Origin: Acestrorhynchus altus
Taxonomy: Eukaryota; Chordata; Actinopteri; Characiformes; Acestrorhynchidae
Assembly (NCBI GenBank): GCA_034509495.1
Contig: CM067509.1
Coordinates: 11,710,472-11,774,471, forward strand
Length of the DNA stretch: 64,000 bases
Direction: 5' to 3'
Shown here piece after piece: positions 50,520-61,061 of the stretch (the first letter of the stretch is position 1; each line of letters begins with the position of its first letter). Under the pieces are notes generated by a model. That model worked only from the letters and a program-made list of their open reading frames with translations, had not been told where the DNA came from and searched no databases. Position numbers and translations under genes: made by a program.

Positions 50520-50928
50520 GATCGTGAGAGGACAGGTCAGTGTGTAAGTGTGTCTCTGGGAGAGGAGCAGACTGCAGTGAGGCTGTATATTAAAGTGAAC
50601 GCTGGCCTCCAGCAGGGGGCGCTGTTCCGCCGCCTGTGTTTATCGCCGCTTTTAGCTGCCCCCGATCTGCCGGTTTTAAATGACGAAGACGTTTGAGAAG
50701 AGTGCGTTTAGACGTTATTAAAGGTCGCTACTGGAGGGACAGGCGGTGCGTGTGGCGGGAGTGTTTTGTCCCTGCGCTGCCGGTGCGGAGAAGAGGAGTG
50801 TTTTCTTTCAGGCGGCTGACGGGCAGCAGGAGGAGTTGACGGACTTTGATGGATCAGGAACTGACTTTATTCTCAACAACACTCCGCGAAACACTCTTTA
50901 AACGCTCATCCACACACAGGCGACCAAA
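50520..50928 (+). promoter_or_regulatory. stam2: stam2 promoter and 5'UTR
   Basis: The sequence becomes GC- and CpG-rich from about 50590, typical of a housekeeping promoter. It has a CTCF-like motif (50609-50622) and an upstream ATG at 50849 opening a long overlapping ORF. No TATA box is evident. The start of transcription is not determinable. Confidence 0.55.
50609..50622 (+). promoter_or_regulatory. CTCF-like motif at stam2 promoter
   Basis: CCAGCAGGGGGCGC matches the CTCF core consensus CCASYAGRKGGCRS at all 14 positions, pointing right. It sits about 320 bp upstream of the stam2 start codon. Binding is inferred. Confidence 0.6.
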
Positions 50929-50968
50929 ATGCCCCTGTTCGCCCACAACCCGTTTGAGCAGGATGTCG
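50929..50968 (+). CDS. stam2: stam2 coding exon 1
   Basis: Encodes MPLFAHNPFEQDV plus one base of the following Glu; donor G|GTGAGT. CpG-rich surroundings fit a first exon. Confidence 0.95.
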
Positions 50969-53900
50969 GTGAGTGTATGTTTACGTGCTGCGGTTGCAGT
51001 GGAGCTAACAGGCTAAATACCGGGTCAAATTCACTCCGAGAGACGGAATGAGCTTCATTTTCATCCTCCTGTCACTCTTTCACCCTGTTTGGAGCCGCCG
51101 TGCTGTTTAGCAGTCCGCACTTCCCTTTGTTTAGGAGTTTAGGAGCTGGCAGGCTTCATTTCCGCGTTGCTGCGGCTGCTGTTAAAGGATTTGTTAAAGT
51201 CAGCTTTAATATTTGAAGAGACAGAAATCTACTGCGGCTTCTGCTCATCCTTTCAGAAAGTCCAGTCCAGCCCAGCCCGGGCTCCTGTCCCCTGTTTTGG
51301 ACCTGACTGTTCCTCGGAGTCCCTTGGAGTGTTTGAGTTAAATCGTCCTGACAGTGCACTGATCAGCTGTCCCCACCTGAGACAAACCTACAGCGTTATG
51401 AAGTCCAGCTTTGTCACAGATCACTGAATGTTCGCTGTGTACTGTGTGGCTGTTGATGGTGTTTTCTGTGATTACAGAGATCAGTATTGGATACTGTTCT
51501 GTAAGGCACTCCTGATTCTCCAGGTTTCTTAGTGTCCATTCAAGGTTTTGGCACTGAAAGCTGGACCTGTCCCTGCTGACCTGCTGTCTTGTTGAGTCAT
51601 GTTGAAAGGAAGGGCTCAGTTCATGCAAAACTGGAGCACATGCAAACTGACTTGCAAATTGGGATGTTGTTTGTGGTCAAAGAAGTTACGGGTGTCTAAT
51701 TTACATGCCCCAGTAGACTGTCCATTTGTTTGTATTACAATAATTACAACATGAAGGCATGTTGATGCTGTAGTTTAATAAGAAATAGAATGTACTTCAA
51801 CAAATATTTATTTTATTCTTGTGAGTGAGCTGTTGGAAGACACTATAAGCTTTGAATTATTATTATTATTATTATTAGTAGTAGTAGTAGTAGTAGTAGG
51901 AGATTTTGGAATTTGTGTACATAAGCATATTAGATTTTATTTGCTTGGGTCTTTAAATGGACATGATTCTCTGTGTTTTCAGAAAAAGTCACTGGTGAAC
52001 ACAACACAACAGAGGACTGGGGCCTCATTATGGATATTTGTGACCGAGTTGGAACAACACCAAATGGGTGAGCTAAAATGAGACAGACATAGGTTATCTC
52101 CAGCCTGAATTGTGGAGCATAGCTCACTATGTTAGGTTTTATTCTGATAATGCCACTGCTCCACTTTCAGATAAATTAGATTTATAAAGAATTCCAGAAC
52201 CACACTAATGTGTTGTGTGTGAGAGAGTTCACAATTGTTGAAGTGTAGTTTTGCTTGTCAGTACATCACTGTATGTATTCTTTAGTGTAGGTGCACCCAT
52301 CATATGCCAGTCAAAAATGGTCCTCATTTTGGCCACTTGGGAGTAATGCCTAGTTCCTCTCATTTCATTAGTCAATTGATTTGAGTAAATTGGGAATTCC
52401 TTCTAGTGACTGGTGAAGAGAGAGAGGGGAATTGAACAAGACACTAAACTGGCCAATATTTGGACTGGTTTATGATGCGGGACCTGACGCCAACTGACTC
52501 GATCTTTCTTTTTCATAGAGCAAAAGATTGTCTGAGGTCAATTATGAAGAGAGTCAATCACAAGGTCCCCCATGTTGCCATGCAGGCTTTAACAGTGAGT
52601 ACAGCAGTGTTCTTTCCAGTATGAGTAAATTTTAAAACTACATTTTGTGCTGCTTTTCTAAAAAACTCTTCACATTGCATTTATGATCTCATTATCTCTG
52701 AGGGTTTTTGTCATGTCCTCCAGAGCAGCATGACTGTGATCAGGGTCTGGTTGTTTAGTCATACTGTCTCATTGTGAATGATGTCATTCTATTTTTGTCT
52801 CCCTGTAGTTCTTTTACAATGAAATTGTTGATCTTTTTCTTATTAAACATAAGTTTAGATATTTCACTCTTAAGTTCAGTCATAGAATTGATTAATGTTT
52901 ATATTTTAAACATAACTTATTTTTTGACAAAAAAAATACTCATCTGAATTTGAAAAAACTTAACCTCTCCCCTTCTTCAGTTACTAGGTGCTTGTGTCGC
53001 AAACAGTGGAAAAATCTTCCATCTAGAGATCTGTTCCAGGGAGTTTTCCAGCGATGTACGAAGTGTGCTAAACAAAGTAAGATGGTGCCACCTTCCATAT
53101 GAACACTATAATGACTTGCAAAAAATTACATAAATTGTTGCAAAAAATTGAGATTTTTTTTTATCTTTAATCATATCTTCTGCCCACTTACTGTCTCTCA
53201 GGCGCATCCTAAAGTGAGTGAGAAACTCAAAGGCCTCATGGTGGAGTGGGCTGATGAGTTCCAGAAAGATCCACAGCTGAGCCTTATTGGTGCCACCATC
53301 AAGTCTCTGAAGGAGGAGGGTGTAACCTTCCCATCCTCTGGCTCTCAGGTACCCATTCAATGTTTTCCTGTCCCCATTCCAGACTGCGTTCAGCTTCATA
53401 CTCTGATGGGTTTTATTTAAACAACTATAGATCTGTTGACCTAACCCAGGTGTTGGCAGCATGTATCTCTTATTATTCTCTTTTGGCTTCACAGAAGTCT
53501 ATTTACAGAGGAAGTCCTGCCCTTCTACTAAACTAACCGGTCAGCTTGTTAGTTATAGATAGTCCTGCCCTTCAATAACAATAACCAATCAGCTAGGTGG
53601 TTAATGATAAGTATCAAGCACAGTGGCCAGAACAATTTGAAAAATCACATTTTTGTGCAATGCTGACCTAAAGCCAAAACTGTTCAGAGTTTTATCCTTT
53701 AATCGTTGATTTAAAACAAGTTTTTGAAACTGTAACCCGAGCTTCAGATTCCTGTGTGTCAGGTTCTCCATTTTAAAGATTGGAACATGGGCTTCATTGT
53801 TGTCGGGTTGCTATGTGACCACCAGTCTTCTCACCAATCTTTGATGGATCTGAAATTTGATTTTGGTTGATATAGATTAAAACAAATTGATTGTTCTTAA

Positions 53901-56245
53901 AACTTGGGTTACTGACCCCTGAGCTAAGGTGAGCTAACAGATTCCCATCCTTTCTGTGAATGAATCACTCTTTCTGTGATAAGCTGTTATTTGCAAATGT
54001 CTGAAGATGATGTCACAATGTTTAAGCTAGGTCTCGCTATGTGTGGTATATTCAGCGGAGGGATAATTAGCTTTGCGTATAGCAGTTTGGAGAGCCCTCT
54101 GTTGGTTTGTATGGCTGTAATCCAGAGTCAGACATTCTGGGCACCAAGGCAGCCTCAGTTAATGAGTGCTGTTGTTGAAGTTGTTGTCCCACTTCCCTGT
54201 CACCCAGTAATCCTATTTTTAGGCATTTTCAAACATTGCTTAAAAACACTTTTGTGAATTCAGGAATTTGATAACCTTATGTTTTGATTTGCAATTAATG
54301 TATTTGTTTAAGTTGGGCTTTACATTTCTTATTCATTTAAACTGACTTTACCAGTCTTTCACATTGTCTGGGTATCCTCTGTGATTTGGCCTACATAATT
54401 TTGAGTTACTTGGCTTGCTGCATGCTGCAACATTTTGATTTAGTTTAGGTCAGTTTTGCATAATTCATCAATTAATCATCTTTCTGCATTAACCATGCTG
54501 GAAGGGCATCCAAAAAGTTGGGGTGAGGTTTGGCAGCAGTGCTTCTGCAGCAACATCTGTGATGTGGGACAGCTTGACACTCGTTGCTGTACTGGTGTTC
54601 AATATAAGACTAGGCTTATGAGCCTTTTCATGACTAACATGAGAAGAGTTGTTGACTAGGATGAATTGTATGGAGGAGGGAGGTTTGAAGTAGGGGCTGA
54701 GAATTTACAATGGAATTTCCTTTCACATATTTGAAATGGGGCCCACACTCTCCAGAGACTTGTCCTGTTTCTTTACATGTTTTGACAAGAGTGCAATATA
54801 TGGTGGGTGTTTGATATGGTGGAGCCTCTTGGGTTTGACCATTGCTGAACGCTTACTGCTGAAACGTAGGGTAGGTTGCTGTTGCAGGGTTTCTGGTTAT
54901 TAGGGTGTGCTTCCATGATTCACTCTCAGGACTATGACCTTACTGGTAATAAAAGGCTGTGAAACTGCAAATGCAACCTGTTTCTTGAAGTGAGTTGCTA
55001 CTTTGCTTTAATGCAAGTGATTTTTTTTTTTGGTTTTTGTTTTTTTTTCCTTGATGTGACTGGTGGGTATCTGTAGATGGCAGTGCAGCTACATGTAGTC
55101 ATTCAACAGCTACAGTGTATGTCAAAGTCTTTGTGGACACTCCTTCTCATGAGTGCAATCAAACATTTAAGTTGCATCCATTGCTGAAAAAGATGATAAT
55201 GATGATGATAATTATCTTTGAAGAAACCAAAACATGTGAATTATGTGTCACATATGTCTTACATATATGGTAGAGTTTCTAGACAGTTGTTCAGCCTCAG
55301 CTGTGCAAAGTGCTCTAAAGGAAGACAAAACCACTACAATTAAGCCAACTAAAGTCAAGCTTATGGGACCTAACTGAAATGACATCATTGTGGGCAGAAG
55401 TGAGACAAAGGCTGCCAGTTGTTCATGGGAGCAGGTGGGATAGGCATGAATTCTAGCAGGAGCAGGTGGAAGCAGGATTGAAAAATTGGTCCCACACAGA
55501 CCTCTACAATGACCTGAATTCAATCAAATCCTCAAAGCTATGCTTCAAAATCTAGTAGAAAGCCTTCCTTTGATAGTAGACACAGTTACTCTAAATAAAA
55601 GGTGTTTAAACTGTTTTTCTTTGTTTGTTTTGTTTTGTTTTGTTATTTTGCTTGACCAGTGTCCCAATACTTTTGTCCACACAGTGTATGAAATGTGAAG
55701 GTTTTGGTACTGTATTGCACATTGCAGTGACCAGAATAGTAAATGAGTTTTTTGCTGGTGAACCGTGAACTGTTTGATCAAAACTGACCTCTGGCTGCAT
55801 TGATCTATGTTGACCACAGAGCTCCAGCAGCAAATCCAGCAGTGTCCCTGCATCCAGCCGAGCATCTGATGAAGAAGACCTTGCCAAAGGTGAGCCTTTC
55901 CAGCTGCATGTTAAATGGACTGGTTGTTTACATCTTGTTGAATGATAGTTTGCATGACGGATTGTTTGACAGACTGATAGTTATACACTATGTGCAATTT
56001 GTGTTTCAGATTGTATATATACATATATTTAATTTCATTACACATAGGGATAATTCAAGCCATTTTGGTTTGCTGAAATCCAGAATCTCACATTAATGGA
56101 ATATTTTAACAAATGTGAATAGATTACTAATCACAGTATCCAGTTTAAAACCCCAAATACTTGAAATATTTCACTTTAAATGTAATGAATAGATTTGAAT
56201 AGAAATGAATAGATAATTTATCTAAAAATTTTTCACAGTATTCTA

Positions 56246-56287
<42 letters not shown>

Positions 56288-58336
56288 ATAAAGGTCATAT
56301 TAAGTATTAAGTAATGGTTAAATATTGGTTTGTTCAAGACATTTGAGCAGAGAAAATGAATTAATGAATGTCCATGTTTGTGGCCTTGTGCAGCCATTGA
56401 GCTGTCTTTACAGGAACAGAAACAGCAAGCTGAGACACGGCCACTGTTTCTAACTACTGACCCACCCTACAACACCAATAGCGTTAAAGAGTCACGGAAA
56501 GTGCGTGCCCTTTATGACTTTGAAGCAGCTGAGGACAATGAGCTCACCTTTAAAGCTGGAGAGGTTGTCCTAGTACTGGATGACAGGTAACTCATTTCCA
56601 CCAAACTGCTAGTATACAGGTATTTAGCTACCTGAATGTGCTTAGTGCCCCTGTGGTGTAATGGTATGATATCATCTCCATTGCCTGGCCAATAAATTGG
56701 GACACTCAGCAAAAGCAACACAAAACTGGGGTGTATATAAATGATGGACATGGAATGCAGTTCACAAAGAGAAGTGACCCACTCAGAGTCTGCAAATAAG
56801 ATATTGGTTGAAAAGTATCCCAGAGTAAAATGTACCTTTTGAGTTGTGTGTCATTAAAGTAATCCTTATTATAAAACGGAGCTACTTTGAGCTGCTAATT
56901 TGTGCTTTTAATAATGAGACTTCTAAGAAATACAGTATGTCCGGAAATTATTGACACTTCACTTTTTGCACATTTTGTTATGGTACAGCCTTAAATTATT
57001 TTCCCCCCTCAAACTTCTACGCACAATACCCCATGATGACAAAGTGAGAAATTTGAAATCTTTGCAAATTTATTAAAAATGTAAGCACAAAAATATAGCA
57101 TGCACATAAGTGTTCACAGCCTTTTCTCAATACTTGGTTGAAGCACTTTTGACAGCAATTACAGTCTTGAGTGTTTTGAAGATGATGCTGCAAGCCTGGC
57201 ACCTCTGTTTTTGAGAAGTTTCTCCCATTCTTCTTTGCAGAACCTATCAAGCTCCATTAATTGAATGGGGGGCTTTGGTGCACAGCCATTTTTAGATATC
57301 TCCAGAGATGTTCAATCCGGTTCATGTCTGAGCTCTGGCTGGGCCACTCAATGATTTTCACAGAGTTGTCCAAACCCATTCCTTTCTTATCTTGGCTGTG
57401 TGCTTAGGGTCGTTGTCTTGTTGGAAGGTAAACCTTCATCCCAGTCTCAGGTCCAGAGCAGGTTATCATCAAGGATGTCTCTGTACATCACTGCAGTCAT
57501 CTTTCCCTCAACCCAGACTAGTCTCCCAGTTCCTGGTACATAAAAACATCCCCACAGCATGATGCTGCTACCACCATCCTTCAATGGTATTGGCTAGGTG
57601 AAGAGCAGTTCCTAGTTTCCTCCTTGATCACCTCCCTGACTAAGACCCTTCTACCATGATCACTCAGTTTGGCCAGGTGATAAGCTGTAGGAAAAGTCCT
57701 GGTGGTTCTAAACTTCTTTCATTTGTAGAAGACGGAGGCCACTGTGTGCGATAGAAACTCATTGGCACCTTCAGTGCAGCAGACATTTTTCTGTGTCTTG
57801 AAACAATCCTGTCTCGGAGATGTACAGACTTTTCCTTAGACTCCATGTCTTGGTTTGTCCTCTGACATGCATTGTGTCGTGTGGGACCCTGTATAAACAG
57901 CTGTGTCTTTCCAAATCATGTTCAGTCAACTGAATTTACCACAGGTGTCCAATCAAGCTGTAGACATCTGAAGGATGATCAGTGGAAACAAAATTGAGCT
58001 CAGGTGCATCTTGAGTGCCATGGCAAAGGCTGTGATTACTTATGTACATGTTATTTTTGTGTTTAATCATTAAATAAATTTGCAAAGATGTCAAACGTTT
58101 CTCACTTTGTCATTGAGGGGTGTTGTGTGTAGAATTGAGTGGAAAATGAATTGAATCCATTGTGGAATAAAGCTGTAACATAACTGCACTGTATATGACC
58201 TTGCCATAATACCATGTTTTTGCTCTTCTTTAACAGTGATCCAAATTGGTGGAAAGGAGAGAACCACAGAGGTGTAGGTCTTTTTCCATCTAACTTTGTA
58301 ACAACTAACCTAGATGCAGAACCAGAACTGGGTAAG

Positions 58337-58403
<67 letters not shown>

Positions 58404-59218
58404 AAAATATTTCTGATATTTGAAATATTTGAAAAAAGTATTTTGCTTGTGTAGGCTAGATCTTGTTTTCAATCATTTTCTTGTGCTTAGATGCATATGT
58501 AGAGAAAACAGTAGTTCCTGAGGAGCCTGTAGTGGAAGTCAAAGCAGAGCCTGAACCAGTATACATAGACGAGGTAAGTTTAAAGTGATATTGGAGTTTG
58601 CCCATAATACACCACTATAGTGTACGTGAACATGCATTAAACCATATATGTCCTCTGTCCATGTATCCTCTGCAGGAGAAGATGGACAGAACATTGTGCT
58701 TACTCCAGAACACGGATCCTGCAGATGCTACACCTGATGGCACTGAGCTGATTTCACTGGAGGGTAAACAAATTTGCACATCATTTGAAACTTCATTCAA
58801 ATAAACGTATTAGTTTTAATTATTTCACCTGAGTTTTGGATAAACCTTTCCTTCTAGGTGCATGTGCACAGATGAATCCGCTAATTGATGAAAAGTTAGA
58901 GGAGATTGACAGGTTTGTTAAACTCAGAAATTACATTGTGATTCACATCTTCAGACTTTCTGAGAAGGATCCATATTGAGCACACGACCTGTTGTTTTTG
59001 ACAGGAAACATTCAGAGCTGTCTGAGCTGAACGTGAAAGTCCTGGAGGCTCTGGAGCTCTATAACCAGCTGATGAATGAGGCTCCACTGTACTCTGCCTA
59101 CACAAAGATGCAGTCCCACCAGGGCACTTATCCAGCAGCTCCCCCTGCTGTGGCTATGCAGGTTACACACACACGCACACACACACGCACACACACACGC
59201 ACACACACACGCACACAC

Positions 59219-59253
<35 letters not shown>

Positions 59254-61061
59254 TGTGTCTTGAATTTACTCTCACACTCAGGAAATGTAAACACTGTAAA
59301 TAGAAAAACAGCAAAGGTACAGACTCCATGCTGCTAAATGAATTGTCTGGTTCATCACGGCAGCTAATGTAAATACGTGTGGCATATCTCATTGTTCCAT
59401 CTTGCTTTGCGTGGTGAAATCTGATGTGGAATTTACATAGTTTTGTAGTGATGTAGTGCTTTTCCTGTTTGGTTAAGACAAGCATTAAACATATATCACT
59501 ACAAACAAATAACATTTACATTTTTACAAATAAAAATTGATAAGATATCCTGATAATATTAGTGAAGTTCAGCCTTTAAGTGGCAGAAATTGCATATTTA
59601 AGCATCTTCTCATCCCCTAAATTCCCCTTTGAGTGTCTGAATATACCTGTTGAAATCCCATAGAATGCGTTTAGATTGAAGTTGCTGTTTGAGGTATGTG
59701 TCACTGTGGAATATCACGATTGCTTCACAGCCAACAGGTTAAGAAACCCTCCTCCATGCACCAATGTTGATGAACATTAAATAATATACATTTATTCACT
59801 TAACAACAGTATTAGCCACAATAATAGCATTAATACCTGTATGACAATTATTACATTTCATTTTTAAATTATTTAAAAGGTGGCAAAACAAACTTTTACT
59901 ACCTTTTACATTACCAGGTTTTATTTAATTGATTAAAAAAAATATATTGAGTCAACCCGTTTTATTTACATTAGCATATACTCATTTTAGGTTGTGGTCA
60001 GTTAGCTCTGTTAGGAAGCTGTTTGACCAATGGTTGGGTGTAAATGCCAGACATGTAAATCAGTACATGGTATAACAGTATTCGCAGTGAGAAGGCTAAA
60101 CAGGGACTTGAACAGATGTGTTTCTATACACAGAAGTGTGGCAGCAATTAAAGAAGCAAATGCTCAGATGAAATAATTTCACACTGGTTAGAAATCCCAG
60201 CTGGGCTAATTTTTCAAGAAGAGGACTTGTCCTGCAGAAAAAGGACCTATGGTCAAGCATTCCAGCATCTTGCAGCACGCACTTCTTATATTTCTGTAGA
60301 GGTTAACTGGTTGATGAATGCTTTGTGTTTTTTGTTTTCTTCAAAGTATGGTATACTTTTATATTGATGCTGTCCATAGTTCTGTGGTCTTTTCAAATGA
60401 GGTTTCTTGAGCAACAGCTCTCATGCATGTAATACATTATATTTCATATTATATTTCATTATATTTCCTATAATTTCATTATAGGAAAGTGCTTTACTAA
60501 AGATAACTGGACCCCTGTTGAAGCCACAAGCTACATTGTGATTATAGCTGACAGCTTTACTTGTGTTTTTCTCTGTTTGTTGAAGTTGACTTTCTGTCTT
60601 TTTATTTCTCTCTTCATTTTCCCAGGGTTATCCAGGCCAGCCATCAGGGGCCTACTTGCCAGGTGGTGTTCCACAGGGCTACAGTCTGGGGACAGACCAA
60701 GCTGCACCTCTCTGCTCCTTGCCGCCCACGGTTAACTCCACAGTCGCCAGTCAGCCGGTACAGTCACCCTACATAAGGTAATTTACTTCCCACATGAAGT
60801 GATGCTCCTACATATGTCTCCAATGTTAATTTTATAGGTTATTTTACAAGAGTTCTGTGTGGTCTTTCTTGCAGCAGTGCTATGAGTGCACCATATTTGA
60901 ACCAAGGCTCTTATCCGCCACAGATGGGTGTGGCTATGGACATGTCTGCCTATCAAAACGCTAATCCTGGTATGCCGCCGACCTCTTATTCAGTGGCAGT
61001 GGCTGCCCCACCTTCAACTCAGCAACAGCAGGCAGCCTATTACCAGCAACCTCTTTTGTGA
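50929..61061 (+). CDS. stam2: signal transducing adaptor molecule 2, complete fourteen-exon coding region
   Basis: Fourteen GT-AG exons join in frame to 1524 nt, 507 aa (human STAM2 525). STAM pairs with HGS/HRS as ESCRT-0 on early endosomes and sorts ubiquitinated receptors. Seen in order: VHS domain (about 7-143), UIM (about 166-183, EEDLAKAIELSLQEQ), SH3 (207-264, ALYDF ... WWKGE ... GLFPSNF), an acidic linker, a GAT-like coiled coil (about 296-365), an ITAM-like pair YNQL (362-365) and YTKM (375-378), then a Pro/Gln/Tyr-rich tail ending YYQQPLL. STAM2 rather than STAM1 is supported by MPLF..NPFEQDVEK, NTTEDW, the ALYDF SH3 start, ENHRGVGLFPSNFVTTNL and the QQPLL end. The second ITAM position is Met instead of the usual Leu. 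The start ATG has A at -3. An overlapping upstream ORF begins at 50849. Confidence 0.97.
51856..51900. repeat. (ATT)n(AGT)n microsatellite in stam2 intron 1
   Basis: A run of ATT followed by a run of AGT trinucleotides. Confidence 0.9.
51983..52067 (+). CDS. stam2: stam2 coding exon 2 (VHS)
   Basis: 85 bp, acceptor TTTTCAG, donor GG|GTGAGC. Encodes EKVTGEHNTTEDWGLIMDIC and on to VGTTPNG. Confidence 0.96.
52519..52594 (+). CDS. stam2: stam2 coding exon 3 (VHS)
   Basis: 76 bp, acceptor TTCATAG, donor ACA|GTGAGT. Encodes AKDCLRSIMKRVNHKVPHVA then MQALT. Confidence 0.97.
52981..53076 (+). CDS. stam2: stam2 coding exon 4 (VHS)
   Basis: 96 bp, acceptor CTTCAG, donor AAA|GTAAGA. Encodes LLGACVANSGKIFHLEICSR and on to SVLNK. 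Confidence 0.97.
53202..53348 (+). CDS. stam2: stam2 coding exon 5 (end of VHS)
   Basis: 147 bp, acceptor CTCTCAG, donor CAG|GTACCC. Encodes AHPKVSEKLKGLMVEWADEF and on to EEGVTFPSSGSQ. Confidence 0.97.
55108..55692. mobile_element. non-autonomous inverted-repeat DNA element in stam2 intron 5
   Basis: Left end ACAGTGTATGTCAAAGTCTT with GTGGACAC pairs imperfectly with right end GTCCACACAGTGTATGA. It resembles a common teleost element whose ends read CACTGTGTGGACAAA. No coding capacity is seen. Confidence 0.6.
55820..55889 (+). CDS. stam2: stam2 coding exon 6 (Ser-rich linker, UIM start)
   Basis: 70 bp, acceptor CCACAG, donor AAAG|GTGAGC. Encodes a serine-rich linker followed by DEEDLAK, the acidic start of the ubiquitin-interacting motif, which is completed by exon 7. 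Confidence 0.95.
56249..56286. repeat. (GT)n microsatellite in stam2 intron 6
   Basis: About 19 GT units, 108 bp before exon 7. Confidence 0.95.
56394..56586 (+). CDS. stam2: stam2 coding exon 7 (UIM end, SH3 first half)
   Basis: 193 bp, acceptor TGTGCAG, donor ACAG|GTAACT. Encodes AIELSLQEQKQQ then RKVRALYDFEAAEDNELTF and the first half of the SH3 fold up to VLDD. Confidence 0.97.
56938..58198 (-). mobile_element. Tc1-like DNA transposon in stam2 intron 7
   Basis: Degenerate inverted repeats at both ends: left ATGGTACAGCCTTAAATTATT near 56980 pairs with right AATAAAGCTGTAACAT near 58165, and TGACAAAGTGAGAAA occurs in opposite orientation at both inner edges. The minus-strand transposase is broken. 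Its N-terminal part (57846-57664) reads RDRIVSRHRK and AALKVP; the C-terminal part (about 57420-57290) reads DNDPKHTAKIRKEW and IEWPSQSSDMNRIEHLWRYL. The middle appears partly deleted. Confidence 0.85.
58237..58331 (+). CDS. stam2: stam2 coding exon 8 (SH3 second half)
   Basis: 95 bp, acceptor TTAACAG, donor CTGG|GTAAGC. Encodes SDPNWWKGENHRGVGLFPSN then FVTTNL. An AT microsatellite begins 12 bp after the exon end. Confidence 0.97.
58344..58401. repeat. (AT)n microsatellite beside stam2 exon 8 donor
   Basis: About 29 AT units starting 12 bp into intron 8. Confidence 0.95.
58491..58573 (+). CDS. stam2: stam2 coding exon 9 (acidic linker)
   Basis: 83 bp, acceptor GCTTAG, donor GAG|GTAAGT. Encodes an acidic Val/Pro/Glu-rich linker ending EPEPVYIDE, as in mammalian STAM2. 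Confidence 0.95.
58676..58763 (+). CDS. stam2: stam2 coding exon 10 (GAT-like region)
   Basis: 88 bp, acceptor CTGCAG, donor GAGG|GTAAAC. Encodes EKMDRTLCLLQNTDPAD and on to TELISLE. Confidence 0.95.
58858..58912 (+). CDS. stam2: stam2 coding exon 11
   Basis: 55 bp, acceptor TTCTAG, donor ACAG|GTTTGT. Encodes GACAQMNPLIDEKLEEID. It is flanked by very short introns (94 and 92 bp). Confidence 0.95.
59005..59161 (+). CDS. stam2: stam2 coding exon 12 (coiled coil, ITAM-like pair)
   Basis: 157 bp, acceptor TTGACAG, donor CAG|GTTACAC. Encodes RKHSELSELNVKVLEALELY, NQLMNEAPLYSAYTKM and a Pro/Ala stretch. A CA/CG microsatellite starts within the donor region itself. Confidence 0.95.
59165..59250. 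repeat. (AC)n/(ACACACGC)n microsatellite at stam2 exon 12 donor
   Basis: Begins at intron position 4, directly after GTT of the donor. CG dinucleotides interrupt the first two thirds at regular 10-bp spacing, followed by pure AC. Confidence 0.95.
59280..60600. other. stam2 intron 12, nothing recognised
   Basis: AT-rich intronic sequence with no clear repeat family, coding frame or RNA gene. Confidence 0.6.
60626..60777 (+). CDS. stam2: stam2 coding exon 13 (Pro/Gln-rich tail)
   Basis: 152 bp, acceptor TTCCCAG, donor TAAG|GTAATT. Encodes GYPGQPSGAYLPGGVPQGYS and on to QSPYIS. The tail is low in conservation; the join is supported by phase and by YSLG and SLPP..NS matches to human. Confidence 0.9.
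60875..61061 (+). CDS. stam2: stam2 coding exon 14 with stop codon
   Basis: 187 bp, ending YYQQPLL then TGA (61059-61061), the conserved STAM2 C-terminus. The acceptor is a tandem GCAGCAG, so the exon can start at 60875 or 60878, differing by one Ser. Confidence 0.93.

Larger units (their letters stand above)
50849..52535 (+). other. overlapping upstream ORF in stam2 mRNA (73 codons, spliced)
   Basis: An ATG at 50849-50851 in the presumed 5'UTR opens a frame that stays open through the rest of exon 1 (40 codons), across the exon 1/2 junction, through exon 2 and into exon 3, where TGA at 52533-52535 ends it. It reads the VHS-coding exons in a different frame from STAM2. The upstream ATG context is weak at -3 (T) with G at +4; the main ATG has A at -3. 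Whether it is in the mRNA depends on the unknown transcription start. Confidence 0.5.
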
